Assembly: GCF_024399415.1 (NCBI RefSeq)
Contig: NZ_CP029257.1
Span: forward strand, 1,263,501 to 1,327,500
Length of the DNA: 64,000 nucleotides
Direction of reading: 5' to 3'
From: Streptococcus oralis
GTDB taxonomy: Bacteria; Bacillota; Bacilli; Lactobacillales; Streptococcaceae
Position numbers and translations under genes: made by a program. The notes under the pieces were generated by a model that was given only the letters and a program-made list of their open reading frames with translations, had not been told where the DNA came from and ran no database searches. Below are positions 7,831 through 15,936 of the stretch, piece after piece. Position 1 is the stretch's first letter; every line of letters starts with the position of its first letter.

Positions 7831-7841
7831 TCTGCTATACT
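7813..7841 (+). promoter_or_regulatory. uracil permease promoter
   Basis: TTTACA (7813-7818), 17 nt, TATACT (7836-7841). It is one mismatch from consensus in each box and lies about 160 nt before the start codon. Confidence 0.85.
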
Positions 7842-7865
7842 ATCCTAAGCAAAGGTTTTTAATGT

Positions 7866-7886
7866 CATCCTGTGAGGTGACGAAGG
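7866..7886 (+). promoter_or_regulatory. PyrR-binding hairpin of the uracil permease leader
   Basis: CATCCTGTGAGGTGACGAAGG fits the PyrR anti-antiterminator consensus (TCC, GNGAGG, GNAAGG) and matches the element at 1701-1728. With the terminator at 7939-7976 it makes a PyrR attenuator. Confidence 0.82.
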
Positions 7887-7938
7887 CGCAGATTTATATA
7901 AATTTTTAAAAGATAGCTATTTTTTAAAAAGTCTTACT

Positions 7939-7976
7939 CTGAGGGCCTATTGCTGCAAAATAATGGGCTCTTTTTT
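7939..7976 (+). terminator. attenuator terminator of the uracil permease leader
   Basis: GAGGGCCTATT pairs with AATGGGCTC (one wobble and an A-rich loop) and is followed by TTTTTT. It ends 23 nt before the start codon. Confidence 0.8.
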
Positions 7977-7998
7977 GGTGCCCAAAAGTGAGGTTTTT

Positions 7999-9282
7999 AT
8001 GAAACAGGAATCAACTGTTGACTTGTTACTAGACGTTGATCAACGTCCTTCTGCTGGTAAAGGTATTCTTCTAAGTTTCCAGCACGTATTTGCCATGTTT
8101 GGTGCGACCATCTTGGTACCCTTGATTTTGGGAATGCCTGTATCTGTTGCCCTTTTTGCTTCAGGTGTTGGTACACTGATTTACATGATTTCTACTGGTT
8201 TTAAGGTTCCAGTTTATCTTGGTTCTTCATTCGCCTTTATCACAGCTATGTCTCTAGCCATGAAAGAAATGGGAGGCGATGTCTCTGCTGCTCAAACTGG
8301 AGTTATCTTGACTGGTTTGGTCTATGTCCTTGTAGCAGCAAGTGTTCGTTTTGCAGGTACGAAATGGATTGATAAACTCTTGCCCCCAATCATTATCGGA
8401 CCTATGATTATCGTTATCGGTCTTGGTCTTGCTGGTTCTGCTGTAACGAATGCTGGACTCGTAGCAGACGGAAACTGGAAAAACGCCCTTGTAGCCGTTG
8501 TTACATTCTTGATTGCCGCCTTTATCAATACAAAAGGAAAAGGTTTCCTTCGTATCATTCCTTTCCTCTTTGCCATCATCGGTGGGTACATCTTCGCTAT
8601 GATGCTTGGTTTGGTTGACTTTACCCCAGTCCTTCAAGCCAATTGGTTTGAAATTCCTGGTTTCTACTTGCCATTTAGTACAGGTGGAGCCTTTAAAGAG
8701 TACAACTTGTACTTCGGTCCTGAAACAATCGCCATCTTGCCAATCGCTATTGTAACCATTTCAGAACACATCGGAGACCACACAGTTTTAAGCCAAATCT
8801 GTGGCCGTCAATTCCTGAAAGAACCAGGACTTCACCGTACGCTTCTTGGTGATGGTATCGCGACATCTGTATCAGCCTTCCTCGGTGGACCAGCTAATAC
8901 GACTTACGGCGAAAATACAGGGGTTATTGGGATGACTCGTATCGCTTCTGTCTCTGTTATCCGTAACGCGGCCTTCATCGCCATTGCTCTTAGCTTCCTA
9001 GGGAAATTCACTGCCTTGATTTCAACCATTCCAAATGCTGTGCTTGGTGGCATGTCCATCCTTCTCTACGGAGTTATCGCCAGCAATGGTTTGAAAGTTT
9101 TGATTAAGGAACGTGTTGACTTCAGTCAAATGCGTAACCTCATCATTGCAAGTGCTATGCTGGTACTTGGACTTGGTGGAGCAATCCTTAAACTCGGTCC
9201 AGTAACCCTTTCAGGTACTGCTCTATCAGCCATGACAGGAATCATCTTGAACTTGATTTTGCCACACGAAAATAAAGACTAA
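7999..9282 (+). CDS. uraA: uracil permease (uracil:proton symporter)
   Basis: 427 aa from the ATG at 7999; the GTGAGG site just upstream supports this over an ATG 36 nt earlier. It is a NAT/NCS2 family member with about 12-14 hydrophobic segments. The first conserved stretch is LLSFQHVFAMFGATILVPL; the substrate-site region is TISEHIGDHTVLSQICGRQF with the GDGIATSVSAFLGGPANTTYGENTG loop. It imports uracil for salvage. Its PyrR attenuator means it is turned off with the pyr operon when UMP is high, and pyrR itself is in this window. Confidence 0.95.
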   Translation: MKQESTVDLLLDVDQRPSAGKGILLSFQHVFAMFGATILVPLILGMPVSVALFASGVGTLIYMISTGFKVPVYLGSSFAFITAMSLAMKEMGGDVSAAQTGVILTGLVYVLVAASVRFAGTKWIDKLLPPIIIGPMIIVIGLGLAGSAVTNAGLVADGNWKNALVAVVTFLIAAFINTKGKGFLRIIPFLFAIIGGYIFAMMLGLVDFTPVLQANWFEIPGFYLPFSTGGAFKEYNLYFGPETIAILPIAIVTISEHIGDHTVLSQICGRQFLKEPGLHRTLLGDGIATSVSAFLGGPANTTYGENTGVIGMTRIASVSVIRNAAFIAIALSFLGKFTALISTIPNAVLGGMSILLYGVIASNGLKVLIKERVDFSQMRNLIIASAMLVLGLGGAILKLGPVTLSGTALSAMTGIILNLILPHENKD

Positions 9283-9294
9283 TCATCTATACAC

Positions 9295-9324
9295 AAAAAA
9301 TCCACTCGATTGAGTGGATTTTTT
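9295..9324. terminator. bidirectional terminator between uraA and the EamA exporter gene
   Basis: AAAAAATCCACTC, loop GATT, GAGTGGATTTTTT. The symmetric 13-bp stem with T runs both ways sits between converging genes. Confidence 0.93.
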
Positions 9325-9326
9325 AA

Positions 9327-10232
9327 TTACTTACTCTTTATTTCCAACAGTAAATCTTTCAATGAAATAATGGTCACGGCTAGTAAAATCATAGCCATAC
9401 CGATAAAATCAATCGCATAAAACTGTTCCTTCATAATCAGAAAGGCAAAGAAAACGGCAGAAATTGGCTCTATGGAAGCCAATAAACTAGACTTAACAGG
9501 GCCTATCAGACTAGCTCCCTTTAGGAAAGCTGTATAGGCAAAAACCGTTCCAATAATGATAATCCCAGTAAATGCAAAGAAAAAATCTAAGCTGGTTGGT
9601 ATGCTAGCCTGTAAGACTCCTGTAAAGGGAATAGCCACTACACCAGAAATAACCATCCCGACACCAATCACCAAAATACTGCCCCACTTCTTAATCAAAG
9701 CAATAGGAAGGATGATATAGAGGGCATAGGTCAAGGCTGAAAAGAGGCCCCAGAACAGACCTAGGGATGTGACAGATAACTGGTCAACTTTCCCGTGCGT
9801 TGCAATCAGAAAAGTTCCTCCTATAGCCAATCCAATCGAAAAAATCTCAGCCAGTGTCGGAGCTACCTTATCTTTCATACAGGTATAAACCAAAATCCCA
9901 ACAGGACATACATACTGGAGAACCGTTGCCGTTCCAGCATTGGTCTCCTGAATGGCAGAAAGATAGGCAAACTGGTTTAAGAAAAGTCCAAACAAGGCAA
10001 ACAACAGCAGAGATAAAAGGCTTTTTCTGTCTTTTAAAAAAGCATAGAGTTTATCCTTTGCGGTCACGTAGGATAAGAACACCAGTGCCAAGCCTGCAAT
10101 GATAAGTCGCAAATTGGTCAAGACTAAAGCAGAAATCCCGTGTGCCATCAGGTATTGGCCACTGGTTCCAGACAAGCCCCAAGCAATCCCCGCCACTACT
10201 GTATACAGAGTTCCTTTTACGGTTTTTGACAT
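9327..10232 (-). CDS. EamA/DMT superfamily transporter
   Basis: 301 aa from the ATG at 10230-10232, preceded by AGAGGAGTAGG; a longer frame upstream overlaps the previous gene and has no site. Ten hydrophobic segments in two EamA halves are visible, e.g. GIAWGLSGTSGQYLMAHG at the start and ASIEPISAVFFAFLIMKEQ near the end. Such proteins export or import small metabolites; the substrate cannot be predicted. It follows the serine hydrolase gene by 8 nt and the cppA gene beyond it, which suggests one operon. Confidence 0.85.
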   Translation of the reverse strand: MSKTVKGTLYTVVAGIAWGLSGTSGQYLMAHGISALVLTNLRLIIAGLALVFLSYVTAKDKLYAFLKDRKSLLSLLLFALFGLFLNQFAYLSAIQETNAGTATVLQYVCPVGILVYTCMKDKVAPTLAEIFSIGLAIGGTFLIATHGKVDQLSVTSLGLFWGLFSALTYALYIILPIALIKKWGSILVIGVGMVISGVVAIPFTGVLQASIPTSLDFFFAFTGIIIIGTVFAYTAFLKGASLIGPVKSSLLASIEPISAVFFAFLIMKEQFYAIDFIGMAMILLAVTIISLKDLLLEIKSK

Positions 10233-10240
10233 ACTTCTTC

Positions 10241-11176
10241 CTACTCCTCTTGACGAATCATTTCCATCACTTGGTTTCGATCGACTATCCACTGGGCACG
10301 CTCATCCTTCTCATACGTTCGATTGGATAAAAAGATAGCCGCCTCCTGCTTCTCTCGATTCCACATAATGAAGGTACCTGTATAACCCGTATGGTCGAGC
10401 CAAGCTCCTTCCAGATTCCATGATAGAGACCGCTCCTTATCATCTAAAGGAGAAAAATTTCGGCTCAATTCTGCTGCAAAATCATCTTTCAAATAATGTT
10501 CCAGAAAAATCTGCAAATCCTTAACAGTCGAAAACAAACCAGCACTTCCTGCGTGTTTCCCTAATAGACGGGCTTTGGGATCGTGAATGTTTCCGGCCTC
10601 CACCCCTCTCACTGTTGGTACAGCTTGCTCAACAGGACCAAACATCGTTTCCTTCATCCCCCATGGTTCCAAAACTTGTTTTTTTATAATCTGATCCAAG
10701 TCTTGGTTAAAGATTTTTTCCAAAAGAAAGCCCAAGAGTAAAAAGTGAACGTCCGAGTATAGGAAGGCTGGCTGATTTCGTCTGTTGAGGTGAAACATGG
10801 CTTCTCTTAATTCCTCTGCCCTTAACTTGTCTCGATTGGGAATAAAGGGGTCCAAGTCTGTGGCATGGGTCAGAAGCTGCCGTATAGTGATATCAGGATA
10901 ATCACACTCCGGTAAAAAATCCGTTACCGGTCGCTCAATATCGAATGTGCCCTGCTGCCACAAGAAGGTCAAAACCGTCCCCACTCCCACGACCTTACTC
11001 ACACTGGCTAGATCATAAACCAAACCACTTTCTGTCTTCAAGTCTCTTTCTGGATCACTCAATCCTAGATAAGACTCTTTCCATTCACCATCCTTATAAT
11101 ACGCAAAAGAGGCCCCGGGATAAATCCCTGCCTCAATTTGATTTTCTATTTTTCTTAGAATTTTTTCCAACTTCAT
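10241..11176 (-). CDS. beta-lactamase-fold serine hydrolase
   Basis: 311 aa, class C beta-lactamase/PBP-like domain (Pfam Beta-lactamase). The active serine is in the SVSK box (SxxK, about residues 58-61), the second motif is YSD (Y-x-N type, in FLYSDVHF) and the KTG-like box is HTGYTG. There is no signal peptide, so it is probably cytosolic, as are several streptococcal members. It may act on esters or peptides; real beta-lactamase activity is unlikely. It overlaps the end of cppA by 4 nt, so translation is coupled. Confidence 0.85.
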   Translation of the reverse strand: MKLEKILRKIENQIEAGIYPGASFAYYKDGEWKESYLGLSDPERDLKTESGLVYDLASVSKVVGVGTVLTFLWQQGTFDIERPVTDFLPECDYPDITIRQLLTHATDLDPFIPNRDKLRAEELREAMFHLNRRNQPAFLYSDVHFLLLGFLLEKIFNQDLDQIIKKQVLEPWGMKETMFGPVEQAVPTVRGVEAGNIHDPKARLLGKHAGSAGLFSTVKDLQIFLEHYLKDDFAAELSRNFSPLDDKERSLSWNLEGAWLDHTGYTGTFIMWNREKQEAAIFLSNRTYEKDERAQWIVDRNQVMEMIRQEE

Positions 11177-11898
11177 GCTTCTTCAAACCACAATTCAATG
11201 TTATTGGTATCTTTACCGAGGAAGAATTTTTCAGACTTAGGGACAAAGTAGCCTGTCTTTTCAAATTTCTGACGAAGACTGGTTAGATCAAAATTCTTGA
11301 CTAAAAATTTTAACATCGTCAGGTCCCAAGTGACATTGTTTTCAACAGCCAAATCTGGTCCTTGTCCTTTAGTAAAGGTAATTACTGGCGCTACTCCTTC
11401 GGGATCAAGTAAACTCTCTGTCCCTTCAGGTAAACGCAACTCCATAGAAACCTCAAATTGGCTCACGTATTTTATACTTGTATTTGAATAAAATTCAGGA
11501 ACAGTTTCCAGTGGAACCAAATCTCTTATATCATCTTCTGCATGAACAAGGATCACATCCTCTTCAGGAGAAACAATCTCAAAAGCATACCCACGGTTTC
11601 CTTTAAATAGGCGAGGAAGAGACTTCATCTGAGAAAGGAGGGCCTCGATTTCAGAAGGATTCTCAACCTTTATCAAGAGTCTAGCTAGCTTCTTAAGCCC
11701 TTCAACTCTGCGTGTTCGCATGCTTGGAGCCTCTTCTAAAATCAATCTTTCAGTACCTGTCTGATCACCTAAGGAAAGAAAGGCAGACTCTTCCAGCAAA
11801 GGTTTCATCCCTAGGGTTTCAATGTAAAATTTTTCATTTAATTTTCGATTATTAACTTTCAAAGTCGGAACGATCCGAACAATCTCATTCACATTCAT
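11173..11898 (-). CDS. cppA: CppA family protein
   Basis: 241 aa from the ATG at 11896-11898; an ATG four codons upstream lacks proper spacing. It matches CppA of streptococci, starting MNVNEIVRIVPTLKVNNRKL and ending in a domain with NNVTWDLTMLKFLVKNFD and KSEKFFLGKDTNNIELWFEE. CppA has been called a C3-degrading proteinase, but no protease motif is visible. The N-terminal half looks like a glyoxalase/VOC-type fold with a two-part layout, so the protease label should be treated with care. It is first in a likely operon with the hydrolase and the EamA transporter. Confidence 0.85.
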   Translation of the reverse strand: MNVNEIVRIVPTLKVNNRKLNEKFYIETLGMKPLLEESAFLSLGDQTGTERLILEEAPSMRTRRVEGLKKLARLLIKVENPSEIEALLSQMKSLPRLFKGNRGYAFEIVSPEEDVILVHAEDDIRDLVPLETVPEFYSNTSIKYVSQFEVSMELRLPEGTESLLDPEGVAPVITFTKGQGPDLAVENNVTWDLTMLKFLVKNFDLTSLRQKFEKTGYFVPKSEKFFLGKDTNNIELWFEEA

Positions 11899-11978
11899 AA
11901 ATTCCTCCAACTCTTTTATTTTAAAGGATTTTCGAATATTTTACAAGCCATATCTATTTTATTTAGAAATTTTATAAC

Positions 11979-12004
11979 AAAAAAACTGGGATTCCCCAGT
12001 TTTA
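11979..12004 (-). terminator. terminator of the aquaglyceroporin gene
   Basis: On the minus strand AAAACTGGG, GAAT and CCCAGTTTT form a stem followed by a T run. Confidence 0.85.
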
Positions 12005-12008
12005 TTTT

Positions 12009-12878
12009 TTATAGGTAAAGTAGTTTAAATAGTGCTACTGCTGCAATACCCGCTGCAATTGGAGCTACAACCGGAACCCATGCATACCACCATTTTGAAT
12101 CACCCTTGTGTTGACCAAGAACTGATTTTGGAAGGAGTTCATGAAGAAGACGTGGTCCAAAGTCACGAGCTGGGTTCAAACCAGGTCCAGTAGGTCCACC
12201 GAGTGAAGTTACCAAGGCCATTACTAGGAAACCAAGTGCCAAGTGCGCAACTGAGATCCCAGCAGCTGTATGTGGAGCTACTTGAGCTTTCACTGCCAAT
12301 TCACTTAAATCAACAGTTTGTCCAGCTTGAGTAGCCATTTGTTTCATGTATTGAAGAACCTCAGCACCAAAGAAGTTTTTAGTCAAACCAAGTGCTGCAA
12401 AGAAAAGAACAAATGAACCTACAAACTCATTGAGGAAACCGTTAACAGTAGCTGCAAAACGTGATTCTTTTGTACCGTGGTCGATGCTTGAAATCGTTGA
12501 GAAGGTACCCAAGATATTGTTTGGATTTTCTGTCTTCAAGTAGTAAGGACGGTGAGTCGCTACAACCAAAGCTTGACCAAAGATTGCTCCCAAAACTTGT
12601 GCTAGGATGTAATATGGTACTTGCTCCCAAGAGAAAAGTCCACTAACAGCAAGTCCAAGAGTGAAAGCTGGGTTGATGTGGTTACCAGATACATTACCAA
12701 ACATCAAGGCTGGGATCATAACCCCCATACCATAACCAACCGCGATAACGAGCCAGCCACTTTGGTGACCTTTCGTACCTTTAAGTTCAACGTTAGCAAC
12801 TGCACCATTACCAAGAATGATCAAAATAGCAGTTCCCAAGAATTCTGTGGCATATTTAATAGCCCATGTAAAATCCAT
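12009..12878 (-). CDS. gla: aquaglyceroporin (glycerol facilitator-aquaporin)
   Basis: 289 aa, equal to the Lactococcus Gla glycerol facilitator-aquaporin. MIP family, with six membrane segments and two NPA loops: GNHINPAFTLGLAVSG (first) and GPGLNPARDFGPRL (second). The Asp after the second NPAR is the usual glycerol-facilitator residue. It carries glycerol and water; related streptococcal channels also pass hydrogen peroxide. An insert between segments 3 and 4 (about 110-140) and a longer loop near 175-200 are typical of this subgroup. It is transcribed alone from the promoter at 12916-12944. Confidence 0.92.
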   Translation of the reverse strand: MDFTWAIKYATEFLGTAILIILGNGAVANVELKGTKGHQSGWLVIAVGYGMGVMIPALMFGNVSGNHINPAFTLGLAVSGLFSWEQVPYYILAQVLGAIFGQALVVATHRPYYLKTENPNNILGTFSTISSIDHGTKESRFAATVNGFLNEFVGSFVLFFAALGLTKNFFGAEVLQYMKQMATQAGQTVDLSELAVKAQVAPHTAAGISVAHLALGFLVMALVTSLGGPTGPGLNPARDFGPRLLHELLPKSVLGQHKGDSKWWYAWVPVVAPIAAGIAAVALFKLLYL

Positions 12879-12915
12879 TTGATAGATTCTCCTTAAATTT
12901 TTTTAGACAATCCTT

Positions 12916-12944
12916 ATTCTATCAATTTTTAGGCCTTTTAGCAA
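12916..12944 (-). promoter_or_regulatory. gla promoter
   Basis: Minus strand TTGCTA (12939-12944), 17 nt, TAGAAT (12916-12921). An AAGGAGA ribosome site follows before the ATG. Confidence 0.72.
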
Positions 12945-12966
12945 TATCTTTTCTAAAAGAATCTCT

Positions 12967-12980
12967 GGAAAACGCTTTAT
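12967..12980. promoter_or_regulatory. cre-like site upstream of the gla promoter
   Basis: GGAAAACGCTTTAT keeps the core AAAACGCTTT of a CcpA site, with mismatches at the ends (11 of 14 to the TGAAARCGYTTTCA form). It lies about 22 nt upstream of the -35 box, a position that in other genes can go with CcpA activation. Confidence 0.4.
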
Positions 12981-12996
12981 TTAACTTATCTTTAAG

Positions 12997-13028
12997 AAAA
13001 GGACAAAAGAAGTCAAACTCCTTTTGTC
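12997..13028 (-). terminator. terminator of the ATP-grasp/esterase cluster
   Basis: On the minus strand AGGACAAAAG, an 11-nt loop and CTTTTGTCCT form a perfect 10-bp stem followed by TTTCTT, directly after the ATP-grasp stop codon. Confidence 0.85.
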
Positions 13029-13035
13029 CTAATCG

Positions 13036-14202
13036 TTATTCTTGACGTTGACCAAAATCTGCAATCATCTGCTCCATCTCTTGGCGACTCGGAGTGGTCA
13101 ACATATAAAGGTAGTCCCCTTGTAGCTCTGCAAAGGCTGCTGGCATGATTTTTTTGACCTTGAATTGCTGGCTGTACTTAGCAAGCAAGTCTTCTTCTGA
13201 ATAGACATAGTTTGCATTGGCACGACGTGATGTAGCTAGACAGTATTGAGGTTCAAACTCTGATGCTGGGAACTCTTCTCCTGCGACAATAGCTGCATAA
13301 CCTCGGTAGAGATCCAAGGAGTGGGCAAAGTTATAAACATCAATGGTAAAGCCACCTGCAGGACGGTTATTGTACTCAATGGCAATGTAGTCATCCCCGT
13401 CACGGAAAAACTCGATATGGAAAAAGCGCTCTTTCATACCAAATTCCTTGACAATGGCCTCGCCATACTTGCGCAGTTTGGGATCCATATCCTTGAGTAC
13501 ATAGTAGGAATTGTCCATCTTATAAATCATGAGATCAAGTGGTGTATGGGCGTAGTCGAAAGTCGTTGAAAAGACGATGTTGCCATCTTTGTCCACAAGC
13601 CCGTCAAAGGTACAGATTTCGCTAGAAGTGACAAATTTTTCAAAGAAATAAACGGTTGAATGGTCCCATTCAGCCTTAAAGTGATTTACATCGTCTTCTG
13701 TCTCAAGCTTAAAGGTTGCTGCCGCTCCCACTCCATTATCAGGTTTGGCAATCATTGGTAGACCGATTTCGGTCACTGCTTTATCCACATCTGCTTCCGT
13801 ATGGATAACAGCACCAGGTACCACAGGGACACCTGCTTTTTTGAAAAGTTTCTTCATCTCAGACTTATATTTGGTCTTTTTGAGATCCTCTGGTTTGGCA
13901 CCAAAGACATTAAATTGCTCACGAAGTGTTGCGTCCAGCTCAAGCCAGTATTCATTGTGGGACTCGATGCGGTCGATTGGTCCATGCTTGTAGAACAGAA
14001 AGGCAACAGCACGTTTGACTTCGTCTATGTTCTCAAGATTGTCCACACGGAAATACTCGGTCATGCTATTGCGCAAAGGTTCATCTAGTTGTTCGTAAGG
14101 TTCTTGACCAATCCCCAAGACTGTGATGCCTTTATTAGCTAGCTCGATGGTAAACTGTTGAAAGTTTTGCGGATAGTAGGGAGAAATAACAAGGTAATTC
14201 AT
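13036..14202 (-). CDS. ATP-grasp domain protein
   Basis: 388 aa. The ATG at 14200-14202 has GGAG 6 nt upstream; a TTG six nt earlier is less likely. The N-terminal pre-ATP-grasp half (MNYLVISPYYPQNFQQF) is followed by the ATP-grasp lobe, with GLPMIAKPDNGVGAAATFKL as the ATP-binding loop and HIEFFRDGDDYIAIEYNNRPAGGFTID as the metal-binding end (E and N residues). These enzymes join a carboxylate to an amine or thiol through an acylphosphate; the substrates here are unknown. Two esterase genes sit directly upstream, suggesting a shared pathway. Confidence 0.85.
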   Translation of the reverse strand: MNYLVISPYYPQNFQQFTIELANKGITVLGIGQEPYEQLDEPLRNSMTEYFRVDNLENIDEVKRAVAFLFYKHGPIDRIESHNEYWLELDATLREQFNVFGAKPEDLKKTKYKSEMKKLFKKAGVPVVPGAVIHTEADVDKAVTEIGLPMIAKPDNGVGAAATFKLETEDDVNHFKAEWDHSTVYFFEKFVTSSEICTFDGLVDKDGNIVFSTTFDYAHTPLDLMIYKMDNSYYVLKDMDPKLRKYGEAIVKEFGMKERFFHIEFFRDGDDYIAIEYNNRPAGGFTIDVYNFAHSLDLYRGYAAIVAGEEFPASEFEPQYCLATSRRANANYVYSEEDLLAKYSQQFKVKKIMPAAFAELQGDYLYMLTTPSRQEMEQMIADFGQRQE

Positions 14203-14214
14203 AGGCAACTCCTT

Positions 14215-14955
14215 TTATAGATACAGGTGTCCAAGAAAATAGGGCATTTGTTTACGCCACCATTCCCAGTCGTGGGCGACATCGTGTCCCCATTCAGCAA
14301 ACCAGGCTGGAATTTGTTTCTGGTCAAAGGCTTCTTTAAGCTTGTAGAAAGATGGTAGACCGTCTTGTTCCCAGGCACCAAGTCCCGTACAGACGACGAT
14401 TTCTGCCTGACGGTAACGATCAATAAACCAGCCGTCGTTTTGATTCCAGATATAATCTACTGGTGAGTTTTGGTAAATTGCATCGTCGTTGTAGTAATCG
14501 CCAACGAAGAAACGTGCGTCGTAAACACCACTGAGGGCAATCACCTTGGTAAAGACATCTGGATGCTGAAGAAAGAAATTGAGTGCATGATAGGCCCCCA
14601 TCGAGCAACCTGTCGTCATCATGCCATCAAACCAACCTGTCTTGTGCTTGATGAAAGGAATGGCCTCCTCAATCACATAGCGTTCGTAGGCGCGGTGCAT
14701 CTCCGCCTGGTCATGACCATTTTTCCAAGTGGCTAGCCAGCTCTCACTGTCCACACTGGATAGCGTAAAGAACTGGACGCGGCCCTCCTCGATAAAGGAA
14801 GCACAGGCGTCAATCATGCCAAAATCATAGTATTCGTTGTGACTGCCACCAGATGAAGCAAAAACAACAACTGGAATCCCAGCATGTCCATAACGGTTGA
14901 GATACATTTCACGGTTGAGATTGCCACTCCAGTGGCTGAGGTTTTCAATATGCAT
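14215..14955 (-). CDS. alpha/beta-hydrolase, esterase D-like
   Basis: 246 aa. The nucleophile elbow is GCSMGAYHA (serine at about residue 117). The probable catalytic His is in EWGHDVAHDWEWW near the C-terminus, and the acid is likely in the segment before it. No signal peptide is seen, so it is cytosolic. It lies 12 nt upstream of the ATP-grasp gene and 20 nt downstream of the next esterase, so the three form a tight operon. The natural substrate is not known. Confidence 0.82.
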   Translation of the reverse strand: MHIENLSHWSGNLNREMYLNRYGHAGIPVVVFASSGGSHNEYYDFGMIDACASFIEEGRVQFFTLSSVDSESWLATWKNGHDQAEMHRAYERYVIEEAIPFIKHKTGWFDGMMTTGCSMGAYHALNFFLQHPDVFTKVIALSGVYDARFFVGDYYNDDAIYQNSPVDYIWNQNDGWFIDRYRQAEIVVCTGLGAWEQDGLPSFYKLKEAFDQKQIPAWFAEWGHDVAHDWEWWRKQMPYFLGHLYL

Positions 14956-14975
14956 TGGCTTTCTCCTTTCTTAAC

Positions 14976-15800
14976 TTACCATTTCTCTGCAAAAAATCGG
15001 AGACAGTCTGGTAAATTTTCCGACCATGGAATCTCACTATGGATAGCACCAGACTGAACTTTCAAGAAAAGATTATCCAAGCCTACTCCACCTGCAATCA
15101 AATCACGGTAATAGCGAAGCGACGAATCGATATAGGCTTGTTTGATATTGCCAGCCATCAAGGTCTTGTCCGTATCGTCTGCTTCTTCTGTTCCTACATA
15201 GATAAAAATGCGCTGTTCAGGTGTCAATTTCTTGCGCTCGATATAGCGGTTAAAGGATTCTTGGTGAAGCCAGTTGGCAGAGGAGAAGACACCTAGACAA
15301 CCAATTCGGTCTTGGTACTCTAGTCCGATAAACTGAGTAATATTGCCTCCTAGTGACGAACCAATCATAGCCGTGTGCTGGCGATCAGCTTTGGTTCGGT
15401 AGGTTTCATCGATAAAAGGCTTGACCACTTCCATGACAAACTCGGCATACTCCACACCCTTACCACCAAACTGCTGGCCTGGGATAGGAGATTCTTGAAA
15501 TTTCCAAGCCGCATACTCATTCATCCGTCCCATGCCATCATTGTCAATAGCAACGACAATCATGCGACTGATATCAGGATTCCGCTTAATGGCTGGAATA
15601 ATCTTCCAAGAGTGTCCGATATAAGACTCCTTGCTGTAAAAGACATTTTGTCCATCATGAAAGTAAACAACAGGATAAAAACGATCTGTGTCTTTCTCGT
15701 AGTCTTTAGGCAGAAGAACACGCACACGACGCTCCTTTCCTGTATAAGGAACCTTGAGTTTGTGTTCTTTCATTTTTAAGTAAAAGTAGGAATGATTCAT
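14976..15800 (-). CDS. estA: putative esterase (EstA-like)
   Basis: 274 aa from the ATG at 15798-15800 (MNHSYFYLKMKEHKLKVPYT). A frame 24 nt longer would start at TTG and is less likely. Pfam putative esterase/esterase D fold; the nucleophile is in MIGSSLGGNITQF (about S140). A His near the end, in SGAIHSEIPWSENL, completes the triad. It resembles pneumococcal EstA, reported as a carbohydrate O-acetyl esterase. It is the first gene of the three-gene cluster. Confidence 0.83.
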   Translation of the reverse strand: MNHSYFYLKMKEHKLKVPYTGKERRVRVLLPKDYEKDTDRFYPVVYFHDGQNVFYSKESYIGHSWKIIPAIKRNPDISRMIVVAIDNDGMGRMNEYAAWKFQESPIPGQQFGGKGVEYAEFVMEVVKPFIDETYRTKADRQHTAMIGSSLGGNITQFIGLEYQDRIGCLGVFSSANWLHQESFNRYIERKKLTPEQRIFIYVGTEEADDTDKTLMAGNIKQAYIDSSLRYYRDLIAGGVGLDNLFLKVQSGAIHSEIPWSENLPDCLRFFAEKW

Positions 15801-15936
15801 TGTCAGAAAACTCTCTATATTCAAAATTTTATCTTATTATACCACAAAAATAGAAAAAAAGTCAGTTAATGTCCATTTTAAGGATAAATAACTAACTTTC
15901 TTCATTTGTTTTTCTGAATTCTTCTGGATTTTCTGA

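Noticed and set aside
7570..7848. 92-aa frame overlapping the end of rsmG and the 49-bp repeats
   Set aside because: Repeat-derived frame that ends inside the promoter; the sequence looks non-coding.
11173..11898. CppA as a true C3-degrading protease
   Set aside because: The family name is old; no catalytic triad or metal-protease motif is visible, so the activity is not claimed.
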